From assembly GCA_937894795.1 (NCBI GenBank), contig CALCQV010000162.1, positions 1 to 53,749 on the forward strand: a DNA stretch of 53,749 nt, read 5' to 3'. Shown here in pieces: positions 17,992 through 26,143 of this stretch (position 1 is the stretch's first letter; every line of letters starts with the position of its first letter). The notes beneath the pieces are model-generated. The model saw only the letters and a program-made list of their open reading frames with translations. It had not been told where the DNA came from and did not search any database. A program made the translations under genes and the position numbers. This stretch comes from an uncultured Bacteroidales bacterium (GTDB lineage Bacteria; Bacteroidota; Bacteroidia; Bacteroidales; Lentimicrobiaceae).

Positions 17992-18894
17992 GTGTTTCGC
18001 TACTTCAGGGTAACACGTCATCTAAGAAGTAAATTGCACTCAACCTGGATGGTTATTGGGTTGATTGTAGTTATTCTGCTGCCGTTTATACTGGGTATCG
18101 GTTTATATCTGAAATCAACTATGCTATTGGAAAACCAGTCGCTGTTCAAGCTACTGTTTTCAAGTGATTGGCGACCTTTAGCCGGTAAATTTGGATTCCT
18201 GACTTTCATTCTCAGTTCGGTATGGGTAACTGTAGTATCATTGCTTATTGCCGGTCCTATTTGTCTTTTAACCGCCATTCATCTTACTCAATATGCAAAG
18301 ACATGGGTATTAAGGCTTATGCACCCGGTAATAGACATACTTGCAGGAATACCATCGGTTATATTTGGAGTATGGGGTATTTTAATCATTGTGCCCTTTA
18401 TATCTGACTACCTTGGGCCATTTCTGGGGAAACAGGTATCAGGTTATAGCATTCTTGCCGGTTCTATTGTGCTGGCGGTAATGATAATTCCCTTTATTCT
18501 GAACATACTGATTGAGGTATTTAAAACCTTGCCCGATGAGCTTCGCGAAGCATCATTGTCTTTAGGAGCTACAAAATGGCAAACAATTAAGTTAGTGCTG
18601 GTTAGAAAAGCTTTTCCCGGAATAATCTCAGCCTTTGGGCTGGGCGTATCAAGAGCTTTTGGCGAGACAATTGCCGTTCTTATGGTTGTTGGGAACGTTA
18701 CCACCATACCAAAAGGTATTTTTCAACCCGGTTATCCTTTACCTGCCCTCATAGCAAACAATTACGGTGAAATGCTTTCCATACCAATGTACGACTCAGC
18801 ATTGATGCTTGCAGCATTAGTATTATTCATTGTTGTAATGCTTTTTAATCTTGGCTCTCGTTTTGCCATATCACAATTGGAGGAAAAGGAATAG
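17992..18894 (+). CDS. pstC: Phosphate ABC transporter permease PstC
   Basis: An inner-membrane permease with six predicted helices, starting WMVIGLIVVILLPFILGIGLYL. The EAA coupling loop is LPDELREASLSLGATKWQTIK, followed by FGLGVSRAFGETIAVLMVVGN, typical of PstC. The start is uncertain. In-frame ATGs at 17914 and 17932 would overlap pstS by 74 or 56 bp. I prefer the GTG at 17992, 4 bp after the pstS stop, which gives 301 residues with a short basic N-terminus. An ATG at 18049 is also possible but would begin inside the first helix. The 3' end is secure. Confidence 0.85.
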   Translation: MFRYFRVTRHLRSKLHSTWMVIGLIVVILLPFILGIGLYLKSTMLLENQSLFKLLFSSDWRPLAGKFGFLTFILSSVWVTVVSLLIAGPICLLTAIHLTQYAKTWVLRLMHPVIDILAGIPSVIFGVWGILIIVPFISDYLGPFLGKQVSGYSILAGSIVLAVMIIPFILNILIEVFKTLPDELREASLSLGATKWQTIKLVLVRKAFPGIISAFGLGVSRAFGETIAVLMVVGNVTTIPKGIFQPGYPLPALIANNYGEMLSIPMYDSALMLAALVLFIVVMLFNLGSRFAISQLEEKE

Positions 18895-18896
18895 AG

Positions 18897-19754
18897 ATGA
18901 GAAGACTGCGCAACATAGAAGAGAAATTTTTCAGAGTGCTGATGTTCCTTTCAACAAGTATCATTGTTATAGCACTTACCCTGATCATAGTCAGTATATT
19001 GTACAAAGGACTGCCATCGCTGACCTGGGAAATGATAAGTCAAACCCCTAAAGGAGGCTTTTATTTCGGCAAGGAAGGCGGTATATTGAATGCTATCATT
19101 GGTTCATTATACCTTGCTTTGGCGTCAACAATACTCGCCTTTCTTATAGGATTGCCTGTTGCCCTGATGATGAATGTACACCTTGTTAAACATAAAAAAC
19201 TGGTAAATGCCATACGTTTCTTCCTGGATTTATTATGGGGGGTGCCTTCCATTGTTTATGGAGCTTTTGGTTTCACGGTAATGATCTATTTCGGATTGAA
19301 GACATCACTGCTTGCCGGTATATTTACAGTTACCCTGTTCATCATTCCCATCATGGTTAGAGGTATGGATGAAGTATTGAAAACAATACCAAGAGGCTTA
19401 ATGGAATCAGCATTATCATTAGGATCAACATCCTCAGAAATATCCTATCGTATCTATATACGACAGGTTATTTCAGGCCTTATTACTTCTATATTGTTAT
19501 CCTTTGGCAGGGCCATTGGTGATGCAGCATCCGTGCTGTTTACTACCGGTTATACTGACCATATACCTACAGCACTCAACCAACCTACAGCCACGCTGCC
19601 TCTGGCAATATTCTTCCAGTTAAGTTCACCAATACCTGAAGTGCAAAATCGAGCTTATGCTTCAGCACTTGTATTGACAATCATTATATTGATTATCAGC
19701 ATAGCATCGAGATATTTCTCAAAAAGATATCAAAAGAACCGAATAAAAAATTAA
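18897..19754 (+). CDS. pstA: Phosphate ABC transporter permease PstA
   Basis: A 285-residue inner-membrane permease with six predicted helices. The coupling loop IPRGLMESALSLGSTSSEISYRI and the following LLSFGRAIGDAASVLFTTGYTDHIP block match PstA. It begins 2 bp after the pstC stop and ends 3 bp before pstB, so the operon is tightly packed. PstA and PstC form the channel that the PstB ATPase drives and PstS feeds. Confidence 0.92.
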   Translation: MRRLRNIEEKFFRVLMFLSTSIIVIALTLIIVSILYKGLPSLTWEMISQTPKGGFYFGKEGGILNAIIGSLYLALASTILAFLIGLPVALMMNVHLVKHKKLVNAIRFFLDLLWGVPSIVYGAFGFTVMIYFGLKTSLLAGIFTVTLFIIPIMVRGMDEVLKTIPRGLMESALSLGSTSSEISYRIYIRQVISGLITSILLSFGRAIGDAASVLFTTGYTDHIPTALNQPTATLPLAIFFQLSSPIPEVQNRAYASALVLTIIILIISIASRYFSKRYQKNRIKN

Positions 19755-19757
19755 TTC

Positions 19758-20519
19758 ATGGACCAGAAGACGAAAATCACCATATCTGACCTGAACCTTC
19801 ACATTGGAAAGCAACAGATTCTTAAGAATATTAATCTTGAAATTCCTGAGAAGAAGATAACCGTAATACTTGGTCCTTCAGGTTGTGGAAAGACAACATT
19901 GCTTAAGAGTTTAAACCGGCTTACCGACCTATATCCTGAAATGAAAGTGACGGGGAACATAATGATTGACAATGATGATATACTACATACCGGTGAAGAT
20001 ATAACCAGATTGCGTCAGAAAATGGGACTCTTATCGCAGAGGCCATATCCGTTACCAATGAATATATACAATAATGTGGCATTTGGACTGCGTATAAGTG
20101 GCAGAAAGAAGAAGAGATTTCTAGACAAAAGGGTAGAGCATTATCTGAAGATGGCTAACTTATGGGATGAAGTGAAAGACCGGCTGAAAGATCCTGCTTC
20201 GGCACTTTCCATCGGTCAGCAACAGCGTTTGTGTTTGGCCAGAGGATTGGCTGTTGATCCCGATATAATCCTGGCAGATGAGCCCACATCAGCATTGGAC
20301 CCCATATCAAGTGAAGCCATTGAGAAAAAATTTGTTGAATTAAAACAGCAATACACCATTGTTATGGTTACCCATGTACTCAGGCAGGCAAGAAGAATAG
20401 CTGACTATGTTGTATTTATGTACCTGGGTGAAATTATTGAACAGGGAACTGCTGAAGAAGTCTTCGACAATCCTAAGGAAGAAATCACAAAACAGTACCT
20501 TAAAGGAACCTTCAACTAA
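19758..20519 (+). CDS. pstB: Phosphate ABC transporter ATPase
   Basis: A 253-residue ATPase with Walker A GPSGCGKTT (39-47), a Q-loop SQRPYPLPMNIYNN of the PstB type, signature LSIGQQQ (150-156), Walker B ILADEP and the switch His in VTHVLRQARRIADYVVFMYLGEIIEQG. It is the last gene of the operon. phoU, which commonly follows pstB, is absent, and no phoB/phoR pair is present in the window. Confidence 0.95.
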   Translation: MDQKTKITISDLNLHIGKQQILKNINLEIPEKKITVILGPSGCGKTTLLKSLNRLTDLYPEMKVTGNIMIDNDDILHTGEDITRLRQKMGLLSQRPYPLPMNIYNNVAFGLRISGRKKKRFLDKRVEHYLKMANLWDEVKDRLKDPASALSIGQQQRLCLARGLAVDPDIILADEPTSALDPISSEAIEKKFVELKQQYTIVMVTHVLRQARRIADYVVFMYLGEIIEQGTAEEVFDNPKEEITKQYLKGTFN

Positions 20520-20659
20520 GAAAAGGCTATAATGCAAGTATGACAATACCAAATTGCATTAATAAAGAGAAAAATAGTGGTAAAGAGTTTTTGATCATTA
20601 CCGATTTTACTATTCTTATCAGAATTTGAAACTACCTCATGATTGTGCCCTTAAATAAA

Positions 20660-22840
20660 TCAACGACTAAAGAGCAATTCACGATATTTAGGTAACGGCC
20701 ACATCTCATCATCAATCAACAGTTCCAGTTTATCTACATGGTACTTGATGTCCTTAAAATGGGGGAGTACCTTATCGCGGTAATCCAGGGCTTTCTGTTC
20801 AATGTCATCATACTTATTCACTTGCTTTCGGGTCTCTACCATCAATTGAACCTTATTCTTGATATTGATGATATGATCAGAGATATCACGGATGGTGTCG
20901 GTTTGGGTCTTTGAGAGTGACTGGAAAGTTTTGGCATCCAGTACCTCTTTTAAACCGATAACATTTTCAATAAGCTGATTCTGGTAGCGGATGGCAATGG
21001 GGATAATATGATTTACTGCCAAATCACCAATTACACGAGATTCAATCTGTACTTTACGGATATAATTATCAAGCTGTATCTCATAACGGGCTTTTATTTC
21101 ACGCTGAGTCAGTACATTATTGTCCTCGAATAAACGAATAGCTGCCGGATCAAGCAGCTTCTTCAAAGCACGGGGAGTATCAGCTATATTTGACAATCCT
21201 CTGGTGGCAGCTTCCAATACCCATTCATGACTATAACTGTTGCCTTCGAAAAGAATACGTTTTGATTCCTCATAATACCTGTGCAGTATTTGATACATAG
21301 CTTCTTCCGGCTTTATGTTTTTGGCAACCAGCTGTTCAGTTTCCAAACGGAAAAGTTTAAGTTGATTGGTAACTATAGTATTCAGGGCTATCATGGGAAC
21401 CGCACAATTGGCGGAAGATCCCACTGCTCTGAATTCAAACTTATTACCGGTAAAAGCGAAGGGTGAAGTTCTGTTTCTGTCGGTATTGTCAGGAAGAATT
21501 TCCGGTATTATGGGTATATTATAGGGCTTGGAAGATTTTTTAGGGTCCGACTGATTGGGTGATGCCTCTAATTGGTTGAGAGCCTGGGTTAACCGTGAGC
21601 CGATGAAGGCTGAAATAATAGCCGGTGGAGCTTCATGCCCGCCGAGTCGTAAGTCATTCCCTGCCGAAGCAATGTAAGCTCTTAACACATCTGCATGTGT
21701 ATCAACGGCCTTCAGTATATTGACCAAAAAGACCAGGAATTTAAGATTATCTTCAGGGGTTTTGCCCGGTGAAAGCAGGTTTTCACCCGTATCAGTCTGC
21801 ATCGACCAATTGTTGTGCTTTCCTGAGCCATTGATATTTGCGTAAGGTTTCTCATGCAATAGGACGGTAAACCCATGTCGCTTTGCAATTTTCTCCAAAA
21901 GATGCATCATCAATTGGTTGTGATCGATGGCAACATTCACCTCTTCGTAAGCAGGAGCACACTCGAATTGGCCCGGTGCTACCTCATTATGACGTGTTTT
22001 AACAGGAATACCAAGTCTCAAAGCCTCATATTCAAATTCCCGCATAAAGTCGATTACACGCTCCGGTATGGCCCCAAAATAATGGTCAGCAAGTTGTTGG
22101 TCTTTCGCACTTGCGTGCCCGAAGAGGGTACGGCCGGTAAGAGCCAGATCAGGGCGGGCACTGAAAAGTGCTGAATCTACAAGAAAGTATTCTTGTTCCC
22201 AGCCAAGAGTAGCTTGTACACGGTTTATACTCTTATCGAAATAGCGACAAATTTGAGTTGCCTCCCTCTCCAAGGCAGTCAGGGCTTTAATCAGTGGGAG
22301 CTTATAATCGAGGGATTCCCCTGTATAGGAGATAAAAATTGTTGGAATACAAAGCGTACCATCCAACAGAAACGCAGGTGATGTAGGATCCCAAGCAGTG
22401 TAACCCCTGGCTTCAAATGTATTTCTAATACCACCGTGAGGGAAGCTGGAGGCATCAGGTTCCTGTTGTACAAGTTCATTACCCGTAAAATTTTCAATGG
22501 CCTTGCCATCCTCTAAAAGAGTAATAAAGGCATCATGTTTCTCAGCAGTGGCACCGGTTAATGGATGAAACCAATGAGAAAAATGTGTAGCCCCTTTTGA
22601 TATAGCCCAAGATTTCATACCGGAAGCAATCTGGTCAGCAATACGGCGTTCAATTTTAACGCCCTGTTCCACTGCAGCCTGAACAGCCTTATAGGCTTCA
22701 CGCGACAGAAAGTCGCTCATAGCTGCTTTGTTAAAGGTTAATTCTCCGAAATATGCTGATGGACGGTTTGGTATAGTTGGTATTTGCCTTTTGGGGCGCT
22801 GCATCGACATCTGCAATGCATTGAAACGAATGTTTGTCAT
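20660..22840 (-). CDS. glnN: Glutamine synthetase type III
   Basis: A 726-residue enzyme of the GSIII class, about 250 residues longer than GSI, that makes glutamine from glutamate, ammonia and ATP. Class-specific blocks are FNKAAMSDFL near the N-terminus, GATHFSHWFHPLTGATAEKHDAF, ENVGWEQEYF-like GWEQEYFLVD, HNEVAPGQFECAPAYEEVNVAIDHNQLMM and NINGSGKHNNWSM. Bacteroidota commonly rely on this form for nitrogen assimilation. It stands as a single gene, and no PII or ammonium carrier is beside it. A TATTTTTG element lies about 70 bp upstream, without a clear partner box. Confidence 0.96.
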   Translation of the reverse strand: MTNIRFNALQMSMQRPKRQIPTIPNRPSAYFGELTFNKAAMSDFLSREAYKAVQAAVEQGVKIERRIADQIASGMKSWAISKGATHFSHWFHPLTGATAEKHDAFITLLEDGKAIENFTGNELVQQEPDASSFPHGGIRNTFEARGYTAWDPTSPAFLLDGTLCIPTIFISYTGESLDYKLPLIKALTALEREATQICRYFDKSINRVQATLGWEQEYFLVDSALFSARPDLALTGRTLFGHASAKDQQLADHYFGAIPERVIDFMREFEYEALRLGIPVKTRHNEVAPGQFECAPAYEEVNVAIDHNQLMMHLLEKIAKRHGFTVLLHEKPYANINGSGKHNNWSMQTDTGENLLSPGKTPEDNLKFLVFLVNILKAVDTHADVLRAYIASAGNDLRLGGHEAPPAIISAFIGSRLTQALNQLEASPNQSDPKKSSKPYNIPIIPEILPDNTDRNRTSPFAFTGNKFEFRAVGSSANCAVPMIALNTIVTNQLKLFRLETEQLVAKNIKPEEAMYQILHRYYEESKRILFEGNSYSHEWVLEAATRGLSNIADTPRALKKLLDPAAIRLFEDNNVLTQREIKARYEIQLDNYIRKVQIESRVIGDLAVNHIIPIAIRYQNQLIENVIGLKEVLDAKTFQSLSKTQTDTIRDISDHIINIKNKVQLMVETRKQVNKYDDIEQKALDYRDKVLPHFKDIKYHVDKLELLIDDEMWPLPKYRELLFSR

Positions 22841-22935
22841 CTTGAGGATGGTTGAATATTCTTAAGCTGTCAAAACAATTATATATAGGTAAATGTTTCA
22901 AAAATAAGTTTGTCGGTACCTGCTTTAATGGAATT

Positions 22936-23484
22936 TTATTCCATAAGAGATTTAGCAAAAGATAATAGATCAGGATAGCAAAAATTGGTTAATAGATTCC
23001 ATTCTCTTGATTTCTCAGGCTCTCCAATAAATACTGTTTGCATTCCAAGCCGTTTGCCAAACAGCATATCGCTATAAGAGTCACCTACCATAATGGATTT
23101 TCTGAATGATATACTCCTGAACTCCTTCCTGGCCATAATTCCCATGCCAACTGATGGCTTTCTGGTGAAGTGACGCTCTGACTGCAAGTATGGTGAAACA
23201 TAAATCTTATCAATTCTGCCACCGGCTTTATTTACTTCTGAGATGAGATAATAATGAATATTCTCCAGCTCTTCCAATGACATCAAGCCTTTACCTACAC
23301 CCTGCTGATTAGTCACAACGATAATAGGGTGAAAGAACCTGGCAAACATAGCCAAGGCTTCCAGACATCCGTCGGTAAACTTGAATTGCTCAATTGATTT
23401 AACATAGTCGCCGGGCAGGCGTTCATTGATAACGCCATCTCTATCAAGGAAGAGAGTCCAGTTTTTATCAATCTTTAAATTCAT
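22936..23484 (-). CDS. gmhB: D-glycero-D-manno-heptose 1,7-bisphosphate 7-phosphatase
   Basis: A 182-residue HAD phosphatase. The nucleophile motif DRDGVIN is at residues 14-20, motif II is VVTNQQGVGKG, and the motif III/IV parts are TRKPSVGMG and GDSYSDMLFG. In E. coli GmhB a zinc loop with Cys residues precedes the RKP motif. Here the loop is SPYLQSERHFTRKP and contains no Cys, so the zinc site is lost. The gene overlaps hddC by 17 bp and completes a heptose-activation operon. Histidinol-phosphatase activity is a less likely alternative given the neighbours. Confidence 0.88.
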   Translation of the reverse strand: MNLKIDKNWTLFLDRDGVINERLPGDYVKSIEQFKFTDGCLEALAMFARFFHPIIVVTNQQGVGKGLMSLEELENIHYYLISEVNKAGGRIDKIYVSPYLQSERHFTRKPSVGMGIMARKEFRSISFRKSIMVGDSYSDMLFGKRLGMQTVFIGEPEKSREWNLLTNFCYPDLLSFAKSLME

Positions 23485-24184
23485 TGAATTCTGATTGTGC
23501 TCGTTTATAATCCTCAGGTATACCTATATCTATAAAGTATTCGTCAAAAACCTGGCCCAAAAAATCTCCCGACTGCACATTCTTCTGCATCCAATCGTTC
23601 TCAAAAGAGAACTTTTCAGGGTGGTTAAAACTCTTAAAGTATTTGGTTTTAATAATATAGATTCCTCCGTTTATCAAACCGGGTATACTTTGTGACGACT
23701 TCTCCCTGAAAGATGTGATAATGCCTGATTCATTCATTTCAACCTGTCCATATCTCGAAGCATCATCAACATTGCGCAAGGCAATTGTCATTTGAGCCAA
23801 TTTCTCAACATGAACTTCAAAGAACCGTTGCAAGTCAATACGAAACATTGTATCACCGTTCATCACTATGAAATAGGGGGTAGTGACTTTCTTAGCTGCC
23901 AACCTGATAGCTCCACCGGTGCCTAGAGGCTCTTTTTCAATTGCATATTCAATATCAATAGTCCTATACCTATCTTTAAAATAATCTTCAATTGATTTGC
24001 TAAGATAACCTGTTGACAGAATAACTTTCTGAAAGCCTGCTTTAGAGATATAATTAAGAAGATATTCAACAAAAGGTTTCCCGTTAACCGAAGCCATAGC
24101 TTTAGGACGATCATTGACCTGTTCTTTGAGACGAGTGCCCAAGCCACCGGCAAGGATAATTATATCAGGGAAATGCATAAACAT
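23468..24184 (-). CDS. hddC: D-glycero-alpha-D-manno-heptose 1-phosphate guanylyltransferase
   Basis: A 238-residue nucleotidyltransferase with the signature LAGGLGTRLKEQVNDRPKAM near the N-terminus (LAGGLGTRL at 11-19), a VMNGDTMF metal site and a short C-terminal domain ending in YFIDIGIPEDYKRA. The family also includes hexose-1-phosphate guanylyl- and thymidylyltransferases. The heptose assignment rests on context, since hddA, gmhA and gmhB flank it. It would make GDP-D-glycero-alpha-D-manno-heptose. The start could be 6 bp later (second Met). It shares one base with the gmhA stop. Confidence 0.85.
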   Translation of the reverse strand: MFMHFPDIIILAGGLGTRLKEQVNDRPKAMASVNGKPFVEYLLNYISKAGFQKVILSTGYLSKSIEDYFKDRYRTIDIEYAIEKEPLGTGGAIRLAAKKVTTPYFIVMNGDTMFRIDLQRFFEVHVEKLAQMTIALRNVDDASRYGQVEMNESGIITSFREKSSQSIPGLINGGIYIIKTKYFKSFNHPEKFSFENDWMQKNVQSGDFLGQVFDEYFIDIGIPEDYKRAQSEFNEFKD

Positions 24185-24765
24185 CAGCTTCTGGGGAATA
24201 TGGAGCTTTCAACGATCTCACAAACGATATGACCAATGGTAATATGAGCTTCCTGTATACGCGGGGTATCAGAAGAAGGAACATTTATTAGAATATCACA
24301 GGATTCCTTCATTAAACCGCCCGTAATTCCCGTAAAACCAACAACAGTCATTCCAATGCGATGTGCTTCGGCAATAGCCCTGAGAATATTCTTTGAATTA
24401 CCCGAAGTTGACAGTGCAACCAGGATATCACCTTTCATCCCTTTGCCTTTAATAAGTCGGGCGTAAATCTCATCAAAGGAATAGTCATTTCCAACGGCTG
24501 TTAGATAGCTGGTATTAACATGAAGTGCTTCAGCATCCAGTGGAGGACGATCGTAATAAAACCGGCCGGAAAACTCAGCCGCCAAATGCTGAGCATCAGC
24601 GGCACTTCCGCCATTGCCACAAAAATAAACACGATTACCCCTAATGAAAGCCTCAACAATTTCATTGACAGCATTACTGATCTTTTCAATCAGCTCTTCA
24701 TTTGAAATAATTTCATTTTTAACAGATATGGAGGATTTGAGGACGTCCTTTATTTTATCGTTCAT
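24184..24765 (-). CDS. gmhA: Sedoheptulose 7-phosphate isomerase
   Basis: A 193-residue SIS-domain isomerase that converts sedoheptulose 7-phosphate to D-glycero-D-manno-heptose 7-phosphate. The substrate-binding loop is CGNGGSAADAQHLAAEF (49-65), with Glu64 at the expected catalytic position. ALSTSGNSKN marks the second phosphate loop, and HITIGHIVCEIVE near the C-terminus carries the conserved His. It is the first enzyme of the pathway formed with hddA, gmhB and hddC. A 343-bp gap separates it from hddA, so it may have its own promoter or be separately controlled. Confidence 0.93.
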   Translation of the reverse strand: MNDKIKDVLKSSISVKNEIISNEELIEKISNAVNEIVEAFIRGNRVYFCGNGGSAADAQHLAAEFSGRFYYDRPPLDAEALHVNTSYLTAVGNDYSFDEIYARLIKGKGMKGDILVALSTSGNSKNILRAIAEAHRIGMTVVGFTGITGGLMKESCDILINVPSSDTPRIQEAHITIGHIVCEIVESSIFPRS

Positions 24766-25108
24766 TATTTAATTATTTAGACAACAAAGTTAAGAAATAT
24801 ACTAAAAAGCTGACGTTAATCGGGTTTGTTAAGTAGATGATAAGTATAAATTGAAAAGATTATGTGCTGTTTTTGCATAGATGATGCAAAGATATTCTAG
24901 AGTTATTGTGAAGAATTTGAATTAATGATTTGAAGAAGTTGAAAAGGTAAAGTGAAGATTATGAATAGAATAATTGAAGAAAATGAAAAGACGATGAGCA
25001 GCTATTGAAAAGATGACTTGTATAAAATGACAAAAAGATGAGTAGATAATGAAAAGGAATTAAAAGGAAAATGATAATTTCATCATGTATCTTCCGTAGA
25101 CCAATTCA
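24766..25108. other. Non-coding gap inside the heptose operon, strongly C-poor on plus strand
   Basis: I find no gene, tRNA or clear hairpin in this stretch between hddA and gmhA. Within 24901-25080 the plus strand has about 40 G and only 5 C, with many GAAAAGATGA-like words. A minus-strand transcript would therefore be rich in C and U and nearly free of G, and so weakly structured. Confidence 0.6.
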
Positions 25109-26131
25109 TTAGAAACTCCAGGTTACGAGTCCTTTGGTAGTGAACTCATAACGCTTTGCTTCACCGCCAAATGGTTTCAAAGATTCTATTACACGTGAGC
25201 GGTTATCACCCGGGCAATAAAAGATCATGAAGCCACCGCCACCTGCACCACTTATTTTCCCGCCGGTAGCGCCATTAGCTTTAGCGGTTTCATAGAGTTC
25301 ATCAAGAAGAGGGTTGGAAATCTCATCAGCCATTTGTTTCTTGAACGTCCATCCAAAGTCGAGAATTTCACCTATTTCATTAAGGTTGCCTTTAAGAAGG
25401 GCTTCCTTCATCATGACTGATTGTTTCTTAAGTTGATGCATAGCATCAATTGATTTCTGGTTCTTACTAATGACATTGGCGGACTGGGCTTCAATAATTT
25501 TTGAAGAAAGTCGGCTTGTTTGAGTATAGAACAATACCAGGTTATGTGCCAGTTCATTAAGATATATATCCTTTATTCGAAGCGGATTGACTATAACCTT
25601 ATCATTTGCAGAGAATTCCATGAAATTGACTCCGCCAAAAGTGGCAGCATACTGATCCTGTTTACCACCTGCCATGTTAAGATCGATCCGTTCAATATCA
25701 TAAGCAAGCTTAGCGAGGTCATATTCACCGAGAGGAAGTTTAAGCCATTCAGCAAAAGCTCCAAGTATAGCAACTACGAGAGTAGAGGATGTGCCCAATC
25801 CTGAACCGGCGGGGGCATCAACACTGGTGGAAAGAGTAAAAGAAAGGGGTTGCTTTACAAATTCGCTTACAATTCTATTATAGATTCCCTTATGCAGACT
25901 TAATTTACCATCAATCGGCAAAAAAGTAGCCGGCTCGAATTCAATGTTCTCACCCTTGTCTATAGAATGGAAAGCAATCTTACCGTCATTTCGCGGGACG
26001 ATAGTGGCATAGGCATTCAAACTTATAGTAGCATTAAGGATAGCCCCACCATAGAGGTCGGAGTAGGGTGCAACATCAGTACCTCCACCTGCAAGACCAA
26101 GCCGAAGTGGTGCTTTACTTCTAACAATCAT
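25109..26131 (-). CDS. hddA: D-glycero-alpha-D-manno-heptose 7-phosphate kinase
   Basis: A 340-residue GHMP-superfamily kinase. The N-terminal substrate loop RSKAPLRLGLAGGGTDVAPYSD, the ATP loop PAGSGLGTSS (107-116) and the late GATGGKISGAGGGGFMIFY motif are all present. The RLGLAGGGTDV and GGKQDQYAATFGG blocks are those of HddA and its fucokinase-like relatives. It would phosphorylate heptose 7-phosphate at C1 in the alpha configuration, the GDP-heptose branch rather than the ADP-heptose (HldE) branch. Neighbouring gmhA, hddC and gmhB support that assignment. Confidence 0.9.
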   Translation of the reverse strand: MIVRSKAPLRLGLAGGGTDVAPYSDLYGGAILNATISLNAYATIVPRNDGKIAFHSIDKGENIEFEPATFLPIDGKLSLHKGIYNRIVSEFVKQPLSFTLSTSVDAPAGSGLGTSSTLVVAILGAFAEWLKLPLGEYDLAKLAYDIERIDLNMAGGKQDQYAATFGGVNFMEFSANDKVIVNPLRIKDIYLNELAHNLVLFYTQTSRLSSKIIEAQSANVISKNQKSIDAMHQLKKQSVMMKEALLKGNLNEIGEILDFGWTFKKQMADEISNPLLDELYETAKANGATGGKISGAGGGGFMIFYCPGDNRSRVIESLKPFGGEAKRYEFTTKGLVTWSF

Positions 26132-26143
26132 GAAAAGTTATAA

